A stretch of 64,000 nt of DNA, taken from contig JAQMWT010000005.1 of the NCBI GenBank assembly GCA_029834535.1, positions 124,001 through 188,000 on the forward strand, in the 5' to 3' direction. Each line of letters begins with the position of its first letter. The stretch's first letter is position 1. The position numbers were made by a program, and so were the translations under genes. The stretch is from Chrysophaeum taylorii. Lineage: Eukaryota > Sar > Pelagophyceae > Pelagomonadales > Pelagomonadaceae. Positions 43,159 through 53,977 of this stretch are shown here, in pieces. The notes beneath the pieces were generated by a model. That model was not told the DNA's origin and searched no databases. It was given only the letters and a program-made list of their open reading frames with translations.

Positions 43159-44151
43159 TCAAGCATAGACTTTTTCGGAGTCATCGTCAAGATCGCCGAA
43201 GAAACCGGCAATCTCGCTCTCCACCGGGATCTCTTCGTCGTCGGCGAGGGCGGACTCGGCGGGCTCATCTTTGGGGGCAGCAGCACGTTCGGCCGCGGGG
43301 TTGTCTTGAGCTGGCGTCGGAGGCAGAACCAGGGGCTTGTCGACGCGGGCTTCTTCGAAGGGGGCATTCTCCTTGTTATCCCTGGCCTTCTTGGCGCCCT
43401 CGCCGGCGCGGCCGTAAGGACTCGAGCTGAGACGGGACGGAGCTTCGAATGCGCCCCGAAAGCGGCGCGGATCTCTGAGCCGCGCTCCTCCGAGGCGTCT
43501 GCTTCTGCTCCTTCGCCGTGACCGCGGCCTTGCTCTTCTCATTGGCGGCGGCGGCCTCCTCGAGCGAGGAATCTCGTGCTCGACGTTGGTGATGCACGCT
43601 CCAAATTCGTTCCTGGACCTGCGACAGCGCTTGACTGAGAGCGAGGACCGCTGGACCACCGGAGCCGTCGCCGTCAGCAGCGCCCTCTCCGCCGCCTTGA
43701 CTTCTTCCTCCATCTTTCGGGCGGCCTCGTCCCGGTCGTGTCGTAGGAGCCGCGGACCTCGACCTCGAACGTCTCGACCCGGTGAGCTCCAGCAGACCAT
43801 GCGACGGTGCGTCCGTCCCCATGCGCTGCTGCTACGCCTTGTCGTTCGGCCGCACCGAAGCGTCGCCGGCCGCCGGCTGGCGTGCCGTCGCGACCGACGC
43901 GTTGTCAGCGTTGTTCGAGTCGACGGTCGCCAGGACGGCTCGAGCCGCCCGCCTCTCGAGTGAGCCTCACTCTTCGCTTTAGCGGCGGCGATGACTCGAC
44001 CGCAGCACTTGTCGCTCTCCCGCGTATGCCCACGGATTTGACGCTCTTGTTGCGCCGGCACGTCATCGACATCCACTTGCAGCGACTCGAGTGCTCCGAG
44101 CAAACCGTGGACTCGCGTTTTCCCCACGAGACAATTCGCATCATTGACCAT
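43159..44151 (-). CDS. Hypothetical coiled-coil protein, multi-exon, structure unresolved
   Basis: From ATG 44151 a frame reads MVNDANCLVGKTRVHGLLGA and a helical segment. Coding-looking stretches then alternate between frames: ARKMEEEVKAAERALLTATA, ALSQALSQVQERIW, SSLEEAAAANEKSKAAV. The last exon is convincing and ends at 43159 with ADDEEIPVESEIAGFFGDLD and a short acidic tail. This pattern fits a gene with several mini-introns encoding an acidic coiled-coil protein. I could not place the donors unambiguously and recognise no family. Divergent from the TPR gene, with the 38-bp tandem repeat between them. Confidence 0.45.
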   Translation of the reverse strand: MVNDANCLVGKTRVHGLLGALESLQVDVDDVPAQQERQIRGHTRESDKCCGRVIAAAKAKSEAHSRGGRLEPSWRPSTRTTLTTRRSRRHASRRPATLRCGRTTRRSSSAWGRTHRRMVCWSSPGRDVRGRGPRLLRHDRDEAARKMEEEVKAAERALLTATAPVVQRSSLSVKRCRRSRNEFGACITNVEHEIPRSRRPPPPMRRARPRSRRRSRSRRLGGARLRDPRRFRGAFEAPSRLSSSPYGRAGEGAKKARDNKENAPFEEARVDKPLVLPPTPAQDNPAAERAAAPKDEPAESALADDEEIPVESEIAGFFGDLDDDSEKVYA

Positions 44152-44181
44152 GACGGCCGCGCGCGCGGAGGGAGAGCATAG

Positions 44182-44257
44182 GTCGCGTACAGGCACGTCG
44201 CCACCCGCGGCTCGATAGTGTCGCGTACAGGCACGTCGCCACCCGCGGCTCGATAGT
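44182..44257. repeat. Perfect 38-bp tandem duplication in a divergent promoter
   Basis: Two identical units beginning GTCGCGTACAGGCACGTCGC at 44182 and 44220. The array sits in the 211-bp interval between two divergent start codons, so it may duplicate a promoter element. Confidence 0.95.
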
Positions 44258-44362
44258 GTGCTCGCAACACGAGAGCTTAACTTCGGAGGGGCAACGTAGT
44301 CGAACGGCTCGCGCTGACATCACACACGACCTTGGTGTTTGTTGGAGAGGCTTGAAAAATGA

Positions 44363-45404
44363 ATGGCTGAAGAAACGCCGCCGCAGCGGCGTTGGGACTG
44401 GAGCGAGCCGTATCGCGCCTGGGAGACGTGGGCGAAGGAAGGCGAGAAGGCGGATCCCGCTGACGCTCGACGCGCCGCCGAGGCAGTGCGTGTGACGGTC
44501 TCCGAGTCATTTTTGCAGGCTCTGAGACTCAGGCGCGCGCGTGCACGGGGTGCCGCGGCCTCGACCGCAGCGACGAGCGCCGCGTGTTCGAGATGCCGAC
44601 CGACGACAAGGTGCGCTGGTGTGAGGTGTACCGGCGGCGGGGCGACGCGCTGCGCGTCGAGGGACAGCACGCGCGCGCGAGTTTGTGGTACGGCCGGTCG
44701 CTGTCGTACTACGAGTATACGTTTCCCGACGACGACGCGACGATCGCGAGACTCGAGGCGACGCGCCTCGAGACGCTCCTCGGGCTGGCCGATGCTGATT
44801 TCTTCAACAAGCTCCTTCTCGACGTCCTGAACCACTGTTACCAGGCATTAAAGATCGACGAGACCAACCCGCGAGCCCTCGTACGCCGCGCGGCGACCTA
44901 TCGCAAGCTCGACAGATACGATGAAGCTCAAGCCGACCTCGACGCGGTGCCGAAGGACCACGAGGCGGCACGCGAGGAATACCGCAAGCTCGACGCCCGA
45001 AGAAGGGCGTACGTCCAACGCTCCAAGTTGCAGTGCCGACGTATCGTCGGTGCGGCAGATTTTTTAGTGCTTCGACGAACGAATACGAACGACCCAGGTG
45101 GTCTCGCCGGGGGGCGAGAAGACACGGACACCAACATGGACACCCAGGCTGAACTCTATCGCAACCTCGTGCGTCGACCTTTCTTCGACTCGCACCTCGT
45201 TCGCAGATGAGCCAGCAAACTGGCGTCCTCCCTCCGCCGCTGTCGGCCAAGGACCGCGACGCGCTCGATGATCTATACGTTCCAATAGAAGCAGCCCCGT
45301 TCCTCGATACTTTCCTTTCGCGCACCCAACTCGACGCGTTGACGACGACGACATCAAGTAGTACAACAACAACAACAACACGCGAGTCCCCCTTCAAGAG
45401 CTGA
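44363..45404 (+). CDS. TPR-repeat protein
   Basis: Starts at ATG 44363 (MAEETPPQRRWDWSEPYRAW). An intron ending at the TTTTGCAG acceptor (44518; best-fitting donor at 44490) leads to a frame that includes FEMPTDDKVRWCEVYRRRGD. TPR helices follow: GDALRVEGQHARASLWYGRS, then LNHCYQALKIDETNPRALVR and RAATYRKLDRYDEAQADL. A 38-nt intron (45169-45206, GTGCGT..CGCAG) joins AELYRNL to the last exon (MSQQTGVLPPPLSAKDRDAL), which ends with a Thr/Ser run. TPRs of this kind bind chaperones or serve as assembly scaffolds; the specific partner is unknown. An extra intron near 45030-45070 is possible. Confidence 0.68.
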
Positions 45405-45569
45405 AGGGGGGGGGGGGGCGTTTATTTTATTTAGCCGCTTGCGCGTGTTCATAATATTCATGCCGCGCGCCGATTCGTGCGTGATATACAGCAATTTAGG
45501 AGGAGCATCCCCCGGCGAGATCGCGACGCGACGATACGATGCGACGACGCGCCTCTCTCTGGACGTCTT

Positions 45570-46354
45570 TCAGCGGACGGCGCGCCAGCCCGAGGCGATG
45601 TAGATGACGACGGTCGAAGTCAGGAGAAGACCGAGGAAGTGGGCCTGGAATCGCACGCGAACTCGGTTGAATTTCTCTGGGATCGCGTCTTTGGGCATGG
45701 CGAGGATGTCTTTGATTCGACGGTACCGGAACCAGCCCGTGAGCCACGTGAGATCGACACAACCGACAAAGAGGCACCCGATGACAAAGTATGTTATACG
45801 CCACGACTGATTTCCGTCGCTATAGGCCTCGTTCAACAACGTGAAGCTGCGCGCGGTGGTCTCGAGATTGATCGCGCAGTTTTCAAAGGACGCGACCCAC
45901 GCACGCGCACGAGACGAGCGAAAGGGCGGTGCGCACCCAGGCCTGCGTCGACGTCAGCGCCACGATGCACCCCACGCACCAGCCAGGTCCGCTCGTTGGC
46001 AAGATGCGCATTTATTCGCTCGAACTTGAGCAGCTGTCCGCGAAACGCGTCCCCCGCAATTTTGGTCGGCTCGTCATCGCTTCGCTCGAGCAGCGGTCGA
46101 CTCTCGTGTTGTGCGGTCTTCACCTCGACCTTTCGGTCGTCGATGGCCTCGACGTGAAACTCGAGGCCCTCGGGAACCCACTCGGTCAAGCCCACCAAGC
46201 ACCCATTCGACTGGTCGATCACACGGATCACGGCGTCCGGGGGCATGCCCAGAGCCGCCTTCACCGTCAGTTCGATCGATTCGCTGCTCGACCCCGGAAA
46301 CCAGCTCACCTCCGTCGCTGGACGCGTCGCCGACGACACCCGCACGGTCCGCAT
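45570..46354 (-). CDS. DUF202-type membrane protein with N-terminal globular domain
   Basis: Three exons: 46354-45980, a 32-nt micro-exon 45942-45911, and 45846-45570; introns are 37 and 64 nt with GTGCGT and GTGCGC donors. Phases agree, giving 227 residues. Residues 1-75 look like a small beta-grasp-type domain (VRVSSATRPATEVSWF ... VIRVIDQSNG). The membrane part begins FERINAHLANERTWL then AWVRTALSLVSFTLLNEAY, the ERTxLAWxRTALSL signature of DUF202. Two more hydrophobic segments follow (YFVIGCLFVGCVDLTWL and FLGLLLTSTVVIYIAS). The related VTC-type membrane domain works in polyphosphate or vacuolar complexes; function here is unknown. Confidence 0.72.
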
Positions 46355-46947
46355 CCCCTCGACCTCCAACCACTCCGTCCAACACGCACCTCGAATATTG
46401 CAGCAGGGTGGGTTACTTACGTTCGCACGACACAAATTTATACTTCGGGGGGCAAAAAAAGATGGTGTTGACAACTCGCCGTGATACTTGCGCCCGTCGC
46501 TTAAACATTCACAAGACCTTATCGACGCCCAAAAACCCGGTCGATTCAAGGATGTAAAGCAAACAGCCTTCCTCCAGCAGGACTTAAGATGTTTCTTTCC
46601 GGTCTTGGGGGGGGGGGTGGCAGGGAAAACCGCGCGGGCGGATATACCACGCAGCCAACTCTTCTAATCAAGCAACACCGGCGCCCGACGAAAGCCGAAG
46701 CCCCTTGGAACCTTGCGATAACTAAAAAAATTGTGTCACGGGTTATTTATTAGCTACGCTGAAGAACTAACAATAAAACCCTAGTCGTCACCGAAGAAGC
46801 TAATCGTATGGATAAGTAAGCGGGATACGCTGCAGAAGGCACGCGAAAGAGGGGGGAGAGGGGGACAGCAGCAACAGGCGCGACGCCGAGATTCGAAGAG
46901 TCGTCGGCGGTTGACCAACTCCATTCTCCGGATGAGCATCATCCTGC
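46355..46947. other. Intergenic, no gene seen
   Basis: Contains a G-run near 46605-46617 and AT-richer DNA near 46720-46760. No supported gene. Confidence 0.45.
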
Positions 46948-47627
46948 TCAAACTTCCTGGGATCGCGCTGTTGGTGCTACTGGTGGCTTGTACTTCTCCG
47001 GGCCTTCGTCTAGGAGCGTTGAGTCCTTGCAGTAGACCAAGGAGAGGACAACGCCGTTCGCAATGGTGATGATCCCGCACGAGTACGCTACACGGCAGAC
47101 GCGTGAGAGAAAGCGGGTCCACAACGCTCACTGAATGACTTGGATCCGGAGAGGCCAAATTGCAGAAAGCCAATGAAGACGAGAAAAGCCGCCTTACTCA
47201 GCTGCTTGTAGAGGAAGCCGAAGTTGTCTGTATAGACAACTTCGACGGGAGGTATAGACTTGAATCGCGAGATCTCAAACACGAAGAGAATGACCTGAGG
47301 CAGTATCGCCGTGGCTCGACCCGTGGACGCCGGAGCGATGCCGCAAACAGGAACACGTAGACGGCCACGAATATGGAGTCGGTGTCGCCTGCACAGAAAG
47401 AAAGCACTCGCGTGCAACACACAAACAAACAAGCAAACAAACAAACAAACGAACAAACAAAACCTCGCGCACCGATGTCGTTGTCGCTCGACAGCGAAAA
47501 GACTGCCGTCACACACATGAAGACGCACAGCCCGATGTGAAAGCATCGAAAGGCCTATCAGCGCATCAGACTGGCCACCAACAAACCGCACCACAGCAAC
47601 CCATTTGATCTGCTTCTCGTCATCCAT
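46948..47627 (-). CDS. TVP15/COPI-associated-like Golgi membrane protein
   Basis: Multi-exon membrane protein starting at ATG 47627 (MDDEKQIKWVAVVRF). Frame-consistent pieces are FHIGLCVFMCVTAVFSLSS, then across a 75-nt intron (47463-47389) SIFVAVYVFLFAAS, then VILFVFEISRFKS, DNFGFLYKQLSKAAFLVFIG and FLQFGLSGSKSF. Across a 44-nt intron (47131-47088, GTGAGC..GTGTAG) comes YSCGIITIANGVVLSLVYC and a short tail ending at 46948. The FGFLYKxLxKxxFLVFIGFL block is typical of COPI-associated/TVP15 proteins of Golgi vesicles. The first junction (near 47560) and one near 47290-47316 (about 26 nt) are uncertain. The 75-nt intron is filled by a GTTT repeat. Confidence 0.65.
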
Positions 47628-48813
47628 TGGCAGAAGGGTGACGTCACAACGGAAACAAAGCGACGGAGTCGTTGTGGCCGAGCCGACGACGCGAGGGATA
47701 ACGCGCGCAGGGTGCCGAGTTTCTTGGAATCCGCAACGACCGCGCCGTTCCCGCCGACATCATCTCCTTGATTCTTCTCAAGCAAGGTGATGTGCGCCGG
47801 GACCCCCCGCAATTGTCGCGCCTCGGTTCGCCTACCACCGTTACGTCTACCCGACGCGCAACCACGCTATCCATTGCCGTCGGCATCGTCGCCGACGTCC
47901 GCGACGACGCCGTGGCTCTCGCCGTCGTCTACCAGCACGTCCCCGTGAGTCACCGTAGTTTCTTACACAATCTTTGCGCATCTCCCGGAGAAAGTCCCTC
48001 GGGTAACGTATCGGCTGGACGCGTACACGATCGCGGCGCGCACATCCTCTGCACCGCTACGACTTGCGGGCCCGTCCCTGTCTTCCAGTCATTCGCCGAG
48101 AGCCTCCGTAAATCTGCGTCTACAAAAAAAGTCGGATGTACCTGACAGCGCTTGTTTGGCTCGCGACGTCCAGGTGTCGAACGGCCTTCGCTCGCTCGCC
48201 GCCTGCGACGAGAATCAACCACGCCAAATAGTTTAAAGCGCGCGACGGTGGTGTCGTTGCTCTTAGGAGGGTAAACAACTCGGATAGACTCCGGACCGAC
48301 CTAGGAGAAGTCCTTCGGGCTCTACTTTTTCTGGGTGTACATAGAATCTCATAGGCGGTGAAGGTCGACTGCTACGAGGGAGGGAGTACATGTGTGTGTG
48401 TGTGTGTGTGCACGGGGTGTTCAGGGACTTTTAAAGGTCGACTGCTAAGAGGAGGGGGGGGTGCGAGCGGGGGCACGGGCGTTCCGAGGTCTGGCGAACT
48501 AACTGTGAGGAGACCGACGTGAAGGATGCCTGGAAGGCGGAGGTATCCCGCTCAGAGGTTTGGGGGATTGTGTGCAGACGCGAGGGATGGCTGGAAGGCG
48601 GAGGTATCTTGGGGCCTTCCTTCTCGGCGTCATAGCCAAGCCGCGGGGCAGGCGAAATTTGCCGAAAAGAGGCCCGTCTGCAGGTCAGGGGTTATCTAGG
48701 TTCTTATTTGTAGCCCCGTTCAAATAAATGAGCTCAACTACTTGACGTCACTGACATGTACGGTATGATGATGCTCCACGCAAGGCAACGACGACGGGGC
48801 GGCGTTCATTAAT
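47628..48813. other. Intergenic with small duplications
   Basis: About 1.2 kb. Includes a TG run (48391-48410), two copies of AAGGTCGACTGCTA (near 48361 and 48436), and two copies of CTGGAAGGCGGAGGTATC (near 48531 and 48590). Open frames at 47768-48145 lack a family signal. Confidence 0.45.
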
Positions 48814-50053
48814 ATGAAAGATGCGGTGGACTGGCCCGGTCTTGCGGGCGCTCTTGTGTGCCACATCATGTGGGGTTGTCAGCCAGTCCTCACGCGCTAC
48901 CTCCAGACAGTTGGTGAGCTGGACCGGTGGGCCACAGTCTGCGCGACGCAGTTCGCGTCTGCGGTGTTCATAGGGGTTGCCGCAATCGTCAGGAGGCTCG
49001 CGCGGCAATCTGGGGGCGAGTGCGATATGGACGAGACACCGTCGTGGAGCGTGCAGAAGCGATTGGCAGCCGGATTCACGTTTGGCTGCATCGCGTCGGT
49101 ACGCGCGACCACCAACTTTATATCAACCGGATTCACGAGCGCGTGGCACATCACGACGATCGCAATGTTCGGGTGAGGATAGCATCGTGTCTATTTCAAG
49201 CAGTTCGTATGACATCGTCTCTGTTTCAAGCAGTTGTATCACATCGTCTCTGCTTCGAACAGTCGTTGCGCGCAGGCCCTTCTTCACGGCGACAGCGTCG
49301 TGGTTGGCACTGGGCGAGCGGATGGACTCGCGCGCGTGGCCGAGCGTGTGCGTCGCTATCACGGGCGCCGTGCTCGTCGCGACCGGCGAGGCGCACGAGG
49401 CCGAGGACTCAGCGACTCTATGGGGCGCCGTCGCCGGGTGCTCGCTACAGGCACTTTCCATGTGCTTCTCGGCCAGCGCGCGCGTGACGATGAAGGCGAC
49501 GGCTGGACATCTCACGTCGACCCAGCTTCTTGGGTTTCAGTATTTCGTGGTGGTCATCGCTACGTTCGCTATGACGATTCCACGCTTCGCCCAAGCTTGG
49601 GGTCCTTGGCTTCGCCTCGGCACCAACGTATGGGTCGCGCTCTTCTCTCTCGCCTTTTTCGTCCAGTGGATAGCGGCGGAGATGCAGGTGGTCCTTATCC
49701 GACGCCTCGGTCCGGCGGCCTACACGTGCTTCCAACCCCTTCGCATCGTCTCGACCGTCGCCGTCGACGCCATTTTTCTCGGAGAGGCTGTCAAGGGCGC
49801 TTTGTCTTGGGCCGGTCTCGTTCTCGTGGTTGGCGCCATCTCGACTTATCTCGTCGCCAAGGCGCTCGGCGCGCGAAATGAGACACCAGGCAAGATCGAA
49901 CCGAAAGGTTCATTCATGGAAATGATGCAGAACACGATACGTCGAATGGGCAGATCCGATCCGAGGCGAGCGGCCTACGTTTCTGTAGAGCGCACCGAGG
50001 TTTCTATCGAAGAAGACGGGAAGGGCGATGCTGCTGACGTCGAAGGAGATTAG
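48814..50053 (+). CDS. EamA/DMT-family transporter
   Basis: Ten-helix drug/metabolite transporter, 378 residues. Exon 1 is 48814-49172 and exon 2 is 49276-50053; the 103-nt intron uses GTGAGG and CGCAG, with phases agreeing so that IAMFG runs into PFFTATASWLALGER. That join recreates the conserved EamA helix 4 region (xxPxFTALxxxLxLGE). Other features: an N-terminal ALVCHIMWGCQPVLTRYL helix and, in the second half, FQPLRIVSTVAVDAIFLGE, the repeat copy of the same motif. The C-terminal ~70 residues are hydrophilic and acidic, probably cytoplasmic. Substrate unknown; plastid phosphate translocators and plant nodulin-like proteins belong to the same superfamily. Confidence 0.8.
49183..49267 (+). 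repeat. Three imperfect ~30-bp tandem repeats inside an intron
   Basis: Units starting CATCGTSTCTRTTTCAAGCA at 49183 and 49213, and a more diverged one at 49242, fill almost the whole EamA intron. The intron is longer than most others here, apparently through this triplication. Confidence 0.85.
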
Positions 50054-50254
50054 GACGTCGCCGATGCCGATAATGGCATCGAGGATGCTACGCACCCAAG
50101 CCCGAAGAAGACCGACCGACCGACCGACCCTCCGCAACAAATCTCCGACGAAGCTGTCGTAGATGGTGAAGTAGTAGTAGATTATGCTACTTCCCTCAAG
50201 AGCAGTACTACGACTGGTAGTAGTATGGTGGCATCATAATAGTAGAATTCCAGA

Positions 50255-52842
50255 TTACCAACAACAGCATTCGAGACGAAACGCGAGATTGGCGGTAGCT
50301 TCGTCGGAGGCCGCGGAGAGCGTAGTCCGAAGCTTGGCGCTCGTCGCGTCGAAGTCGTGGATGGTGGCATCGATGCGGTCGACGAGCGCCGCGTCGTCCT
50401 CGGCAACAAAAGCGTCGGCGACAAGGGCGTCGACCAGCGAACAAAAGGTCATCGCAGTCGCCAGTGCCGTTTCCTGCGAGCACGTGAGAAAGATGACAAG
50501 GAGGCACGCGCGCCAGGAGATCGGCGACGTCGTTGTCGCCGCCGACGGTCGGCTTAAAAAGTGCCTGCGTCTCGATCGCGGCGAGGTACTGACGATGCGC
50601 CTCGACGATCTCGTCCTACGAGAAGTACATTACTTCGCGAAAAGTATTGCACAGCTCGTCACTCACGAGGCCGGCGCTCTCGCTGGCGACGGTCGCGTCG
50701 AGACGTCGCCATTGGTCTTCCACGACCGAGCAGCAGTAGGCGCCGAGCGCGGTGACGAGCTGCGCGATTCTGGCGCGCGCGAGGGCGGTCCGGTGGAAGA
50801 CGCGGGCCGCGGCTTTTTTCGAGAAGGCGGCGCGCCTGGCGGTCATGTGCTGGCGCCATGCCTTGGCGAGCTTGGCCTCGACGCGCGCGCGGCGAAGGAA
50901 GACGGCGTGCGCGACGCGGTATATGGAAAGCGCGTTCGCGTCGACGACGGCGTCGATAGGTGCGGGCGGGTCGTAATCGAGCGTGATGTCGTCGCGGCCT
51001 CTGACGATGGCGACGCGGAGGCAGTCGAGGGTCTTGAGCGCGCGCGCGTTGGACGCGCGCACGGCAGCGTCGAAGGCCGTCCAGACGTCGTGGCGGACGA
51101 CGTTGGCGCGCGAGCCAAAGTTTGCGTCGTCGAGGTGCTTTCGGTCGGCGGCGACGACGAGATGAGGTTCGAGGGCGTCGACGAGCCGCACGGCGAAGTC
51201 ACCCTGCATGAGCAAGACGCAGGCCTTGAGCGTGCGAAGGTGCTCGACCAGACTCAAATCGTCGACGAGCGCCGACCGTACCCTCGAGTTCGTCGCCGCC
51301 GCCACACGCCGCACGAGCCGCGCCAGCCGGTCGCCGTGGCCATACCGAAACGCCAGGTCGTCCCCCTCCTCCTCGGGCAGCGGCGTTGTTGATTTCTTCG
51401 AGCAACACCGCTTGAGGAAGTTGAGCGCTTTGCCGACGACCAGGATCTGGGCCTCCGAACCGCGCACAAACGACGGCACCATGGCGCGCCGCAGGCCGTA
51501 TCGCGAGCGCCAAAAGGTGGCCGATGAGGTCTCGTCGTCCTCCTCTCCCCGGTGACCCTTCTTCTTGCGCCGCGTCGGCGGCGGCGGCTCGTCTTCGTAC
51601 ACGAAAAATTCGCCGTGCGGGTCTGGCGCGAGATCGCCCGCGAACAACCACCGACGCACGGCCCCAAACATGGGCTCGGCGGTGCGCGCCGCGAGCGCCG
51701 TCAAAAACTCGCGGACCTTCGGATCGCCGTGACGCCCGCGCGCGTCGAGCACCGACAGCAGCGCGCCGCCCCTCGCCTCGCTCACCGCGTCCGCGACCGA
51801 CGCCATCACCTTGAGCCGTTCGAGCGGCTCGGACGTCCAGACGGCGAGCCGCCGCAGCGAGAGCCGATGGGCCTCGTCCTGCCGCCGGTTCAACCTCGCC
51901 TCGAGGACGGCGACCAGCCGGTAGTACTCGCCCAGCTCGTCGGCGAGCGCCGACCGAAGCGCCGCGTCCACGAGACCAGAGTTCCGCTCGCTCCGCGCGT
52001 ACGCGGCCACCTTGCGGTAGAGCCACCCGAGCTCGCACAACTCGCGCGTCCGATCCAAGGTGGCAAGCTTGGCGCACACGCCTCGATCTACCGAAAACGT
52101 CTCGTCGCTCGCCCGATACACGGCGTGCTTGCCGTCGATGCCCTGCAGGCACCACAGCACGTCGCGCACGAGTCGCGCCTCCGCATCGCTCACGCTCATC
52201 GGCACCTGACACCTCTTCGCCTCCTCGGTCACGAACGGCGCGCCGGTTTCCTTCTTCGCGAATACAAAACCCCCTTGCTCGTCGCGCGACCACACAAATG
52301 GCTGCTGCTGCCTTTGCTTCTGCTCCCCTCGCTGCTCGCGCGTCCGCTCGGCGACGACGCGACCCGACGACCCGGCGACCGAGCCCTCGCCGCTCGCGAG
52401 ACACGCCGTGCTTATCGGGAGCACGGTGGTTTGACCAAGACGACCTACCGACACACCGCCGTCCAGCCGGCTCAGCTCTCCCAGGACGGCCACGAGCGAC
52501 CTGCGAAGCCGTCCGTAGGAGAACGGTCAATCTACCGCGCACGCACTCGACCTTGTCCACCGCCCCGGATGCGCGCAACGAAATCAAGAGCTCCTCGAAC
52601 CGCCTGGGCGCGAGTTCGCCACTATCAAATTGACCGCGGACGCACATTGCCTGCCGCGGATCGCGCTGCGACTCGAGACGAGCAGCGATTGCCTCCCGAC
52701 CGATTGTTGTCTGCCTCGATCGCAGCCGCGACCCGAGGACGCGCCAGCACAAGTCCACCACTGGCCTCGGCGCTTCGGCTGTCTCGAGCACGGCTGCGGC
52801 CAACTCGCCGACCAGTGCGCGCACCTCCACGCTCGAGTCCAT
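50255..52842 (-). CDS. TUBGCP3: Gamma-tubulin complex component 3 (GCP3/Spc98)
   Basis: Subunit of the gamma-tubulin small complex that nucleates microtubules at centrosomes and basal bodies. The start is ATG 52842 (MDSSVEVRALVGEL). The frame changes near 52490-52560, where a short intron is not resolved, and continues into the GCP body: VRDVLWCLQGIDGKHAVY, GALLSVLDARGRHGDPKVRE, PMFGAVRRWLFAGDLAPDPHG, EFFVYEDE, MVPSFVRGSEAQILVVGKAL and NFLKRCC. A 51-nt intron (50666-50616, GTGAGT..CGTAG) joins ASESAGL to DEIVEAHRQYLAAIE. A 34-nt intron (50507-50474) joins LLAR to ETALATAMTFCSLV. The C-terminus ends at 50255 (ANLAFRLECCCW). Orthology strong; the last few residues may be altered by another splice. 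Confidence 0.86.
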
Positions 52843-53042
52843 CTCTCACGAAAACCTGAGGAAAACAACAAACAAGAGCCGACTCCCTCTTCCCACCCCC
52901 GGCCGGCTTTAGAGTTGAGGCCTGTCAATTGGGTCCCAAATCTCTAAACCCCACACGGCCGCCAGGTCCCTGGCGGCGCCCGGACGGTTAGGCGAGCGCC
53001 TGGCCGTCCCCTATAATCGGCTTGCGTCAACGCCACCTCCTC

Positions 53043-53150
53043 CCACTCACCCCACTCTCCTTTCAGCTCGACGCTCTCACCTCCGCCAATCTAAGCTACT
53101 TTGATCAGCGCACGCTCCGCCCTCTAACCTTTGAGTTTACTCCTAAACCC
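53043..53150 (+). repeat. ~110-bp repeat copy 1 ending in CTTTGAGTTTACTCCTAAAC
   Basis: Matches 53978-54096 along its length: CCACTCACCCCA, CTCTCCTTTC, GCTCGACGCTC, CGCCAATCT, ATCAGCGC, and the terminal motif. The terminal motif alone recurs at 53718-53740, and in a variant at 53940-53961. Confidence 0.8.
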
Positions 53151-53977
53151 CGCATTCACCTGGTCCTCAAACCCTTCGAAAACCCCCACAAAGCGAACAT
53201 GGGTGGCAAGCGGCTGCACCAACTTCACAGAGGCAAAGGCTGCCCAAACTCGCCGCATCTACCGCGAGTGGGGGATCGCCAACGCATTAGGCCGGGCTCG
53301 CTGTGCCCTCTCCGCCCTCACCCATGTCGCCGCCTCGGGGAACCCCACCCAGGCCGCCCGATCCCAGCAGGACGTCACCCTTCGTCGCACATACGTCCGG
53401 CGGCAGCATGCGTACGACCTACGGGCGGGGCCCGTCCTCTCTTCGCCTGCCACACGACTCGGCGATAACCCCGACTAGGTCCCGCGTACTTATCTCCGCC
53501 CGTCTGGCACATCCCTCCTACCCCACAAACCCACCCACAAACCCACCCACAAAGTTTCGTGCCAAGCGCCCGCGAAGGTGTTGCGCTTATTAGACGTGGC
53601 CATATCGACATCGGGGGCGGCAGAAGGCGAGGCGAAGGGTGGGAACGGTGCGGCGGGCGCGGGCGCGGGAGCGAACGGGGCGGGCGCGGCGGCTTTGGCC
53701 GAGGGGCCTTTATTTAACCTTTGAGTTTACTCCTAAACCCCAAAGTCGGCATCACGTTCCTTCTCGCCGCCCCCCTCGCCGTACGCCCGGACACGCCTCT
53801 TCGTTCGCTGGCACCCTCGCAGGCATTCGTCGTCTTGGGCGCCATAAGCTGCCCTCACTCACTCCGCTCTTCTTTGCATTCGAATCTCTTATCGACCGCT
53901 CTGAGCTCCCCCCCTCCCACGCCCGCTCTGCCCTTTTTACCTTTGAGTTCACTCCTGACCCCTCGACGCCCTTCCTT

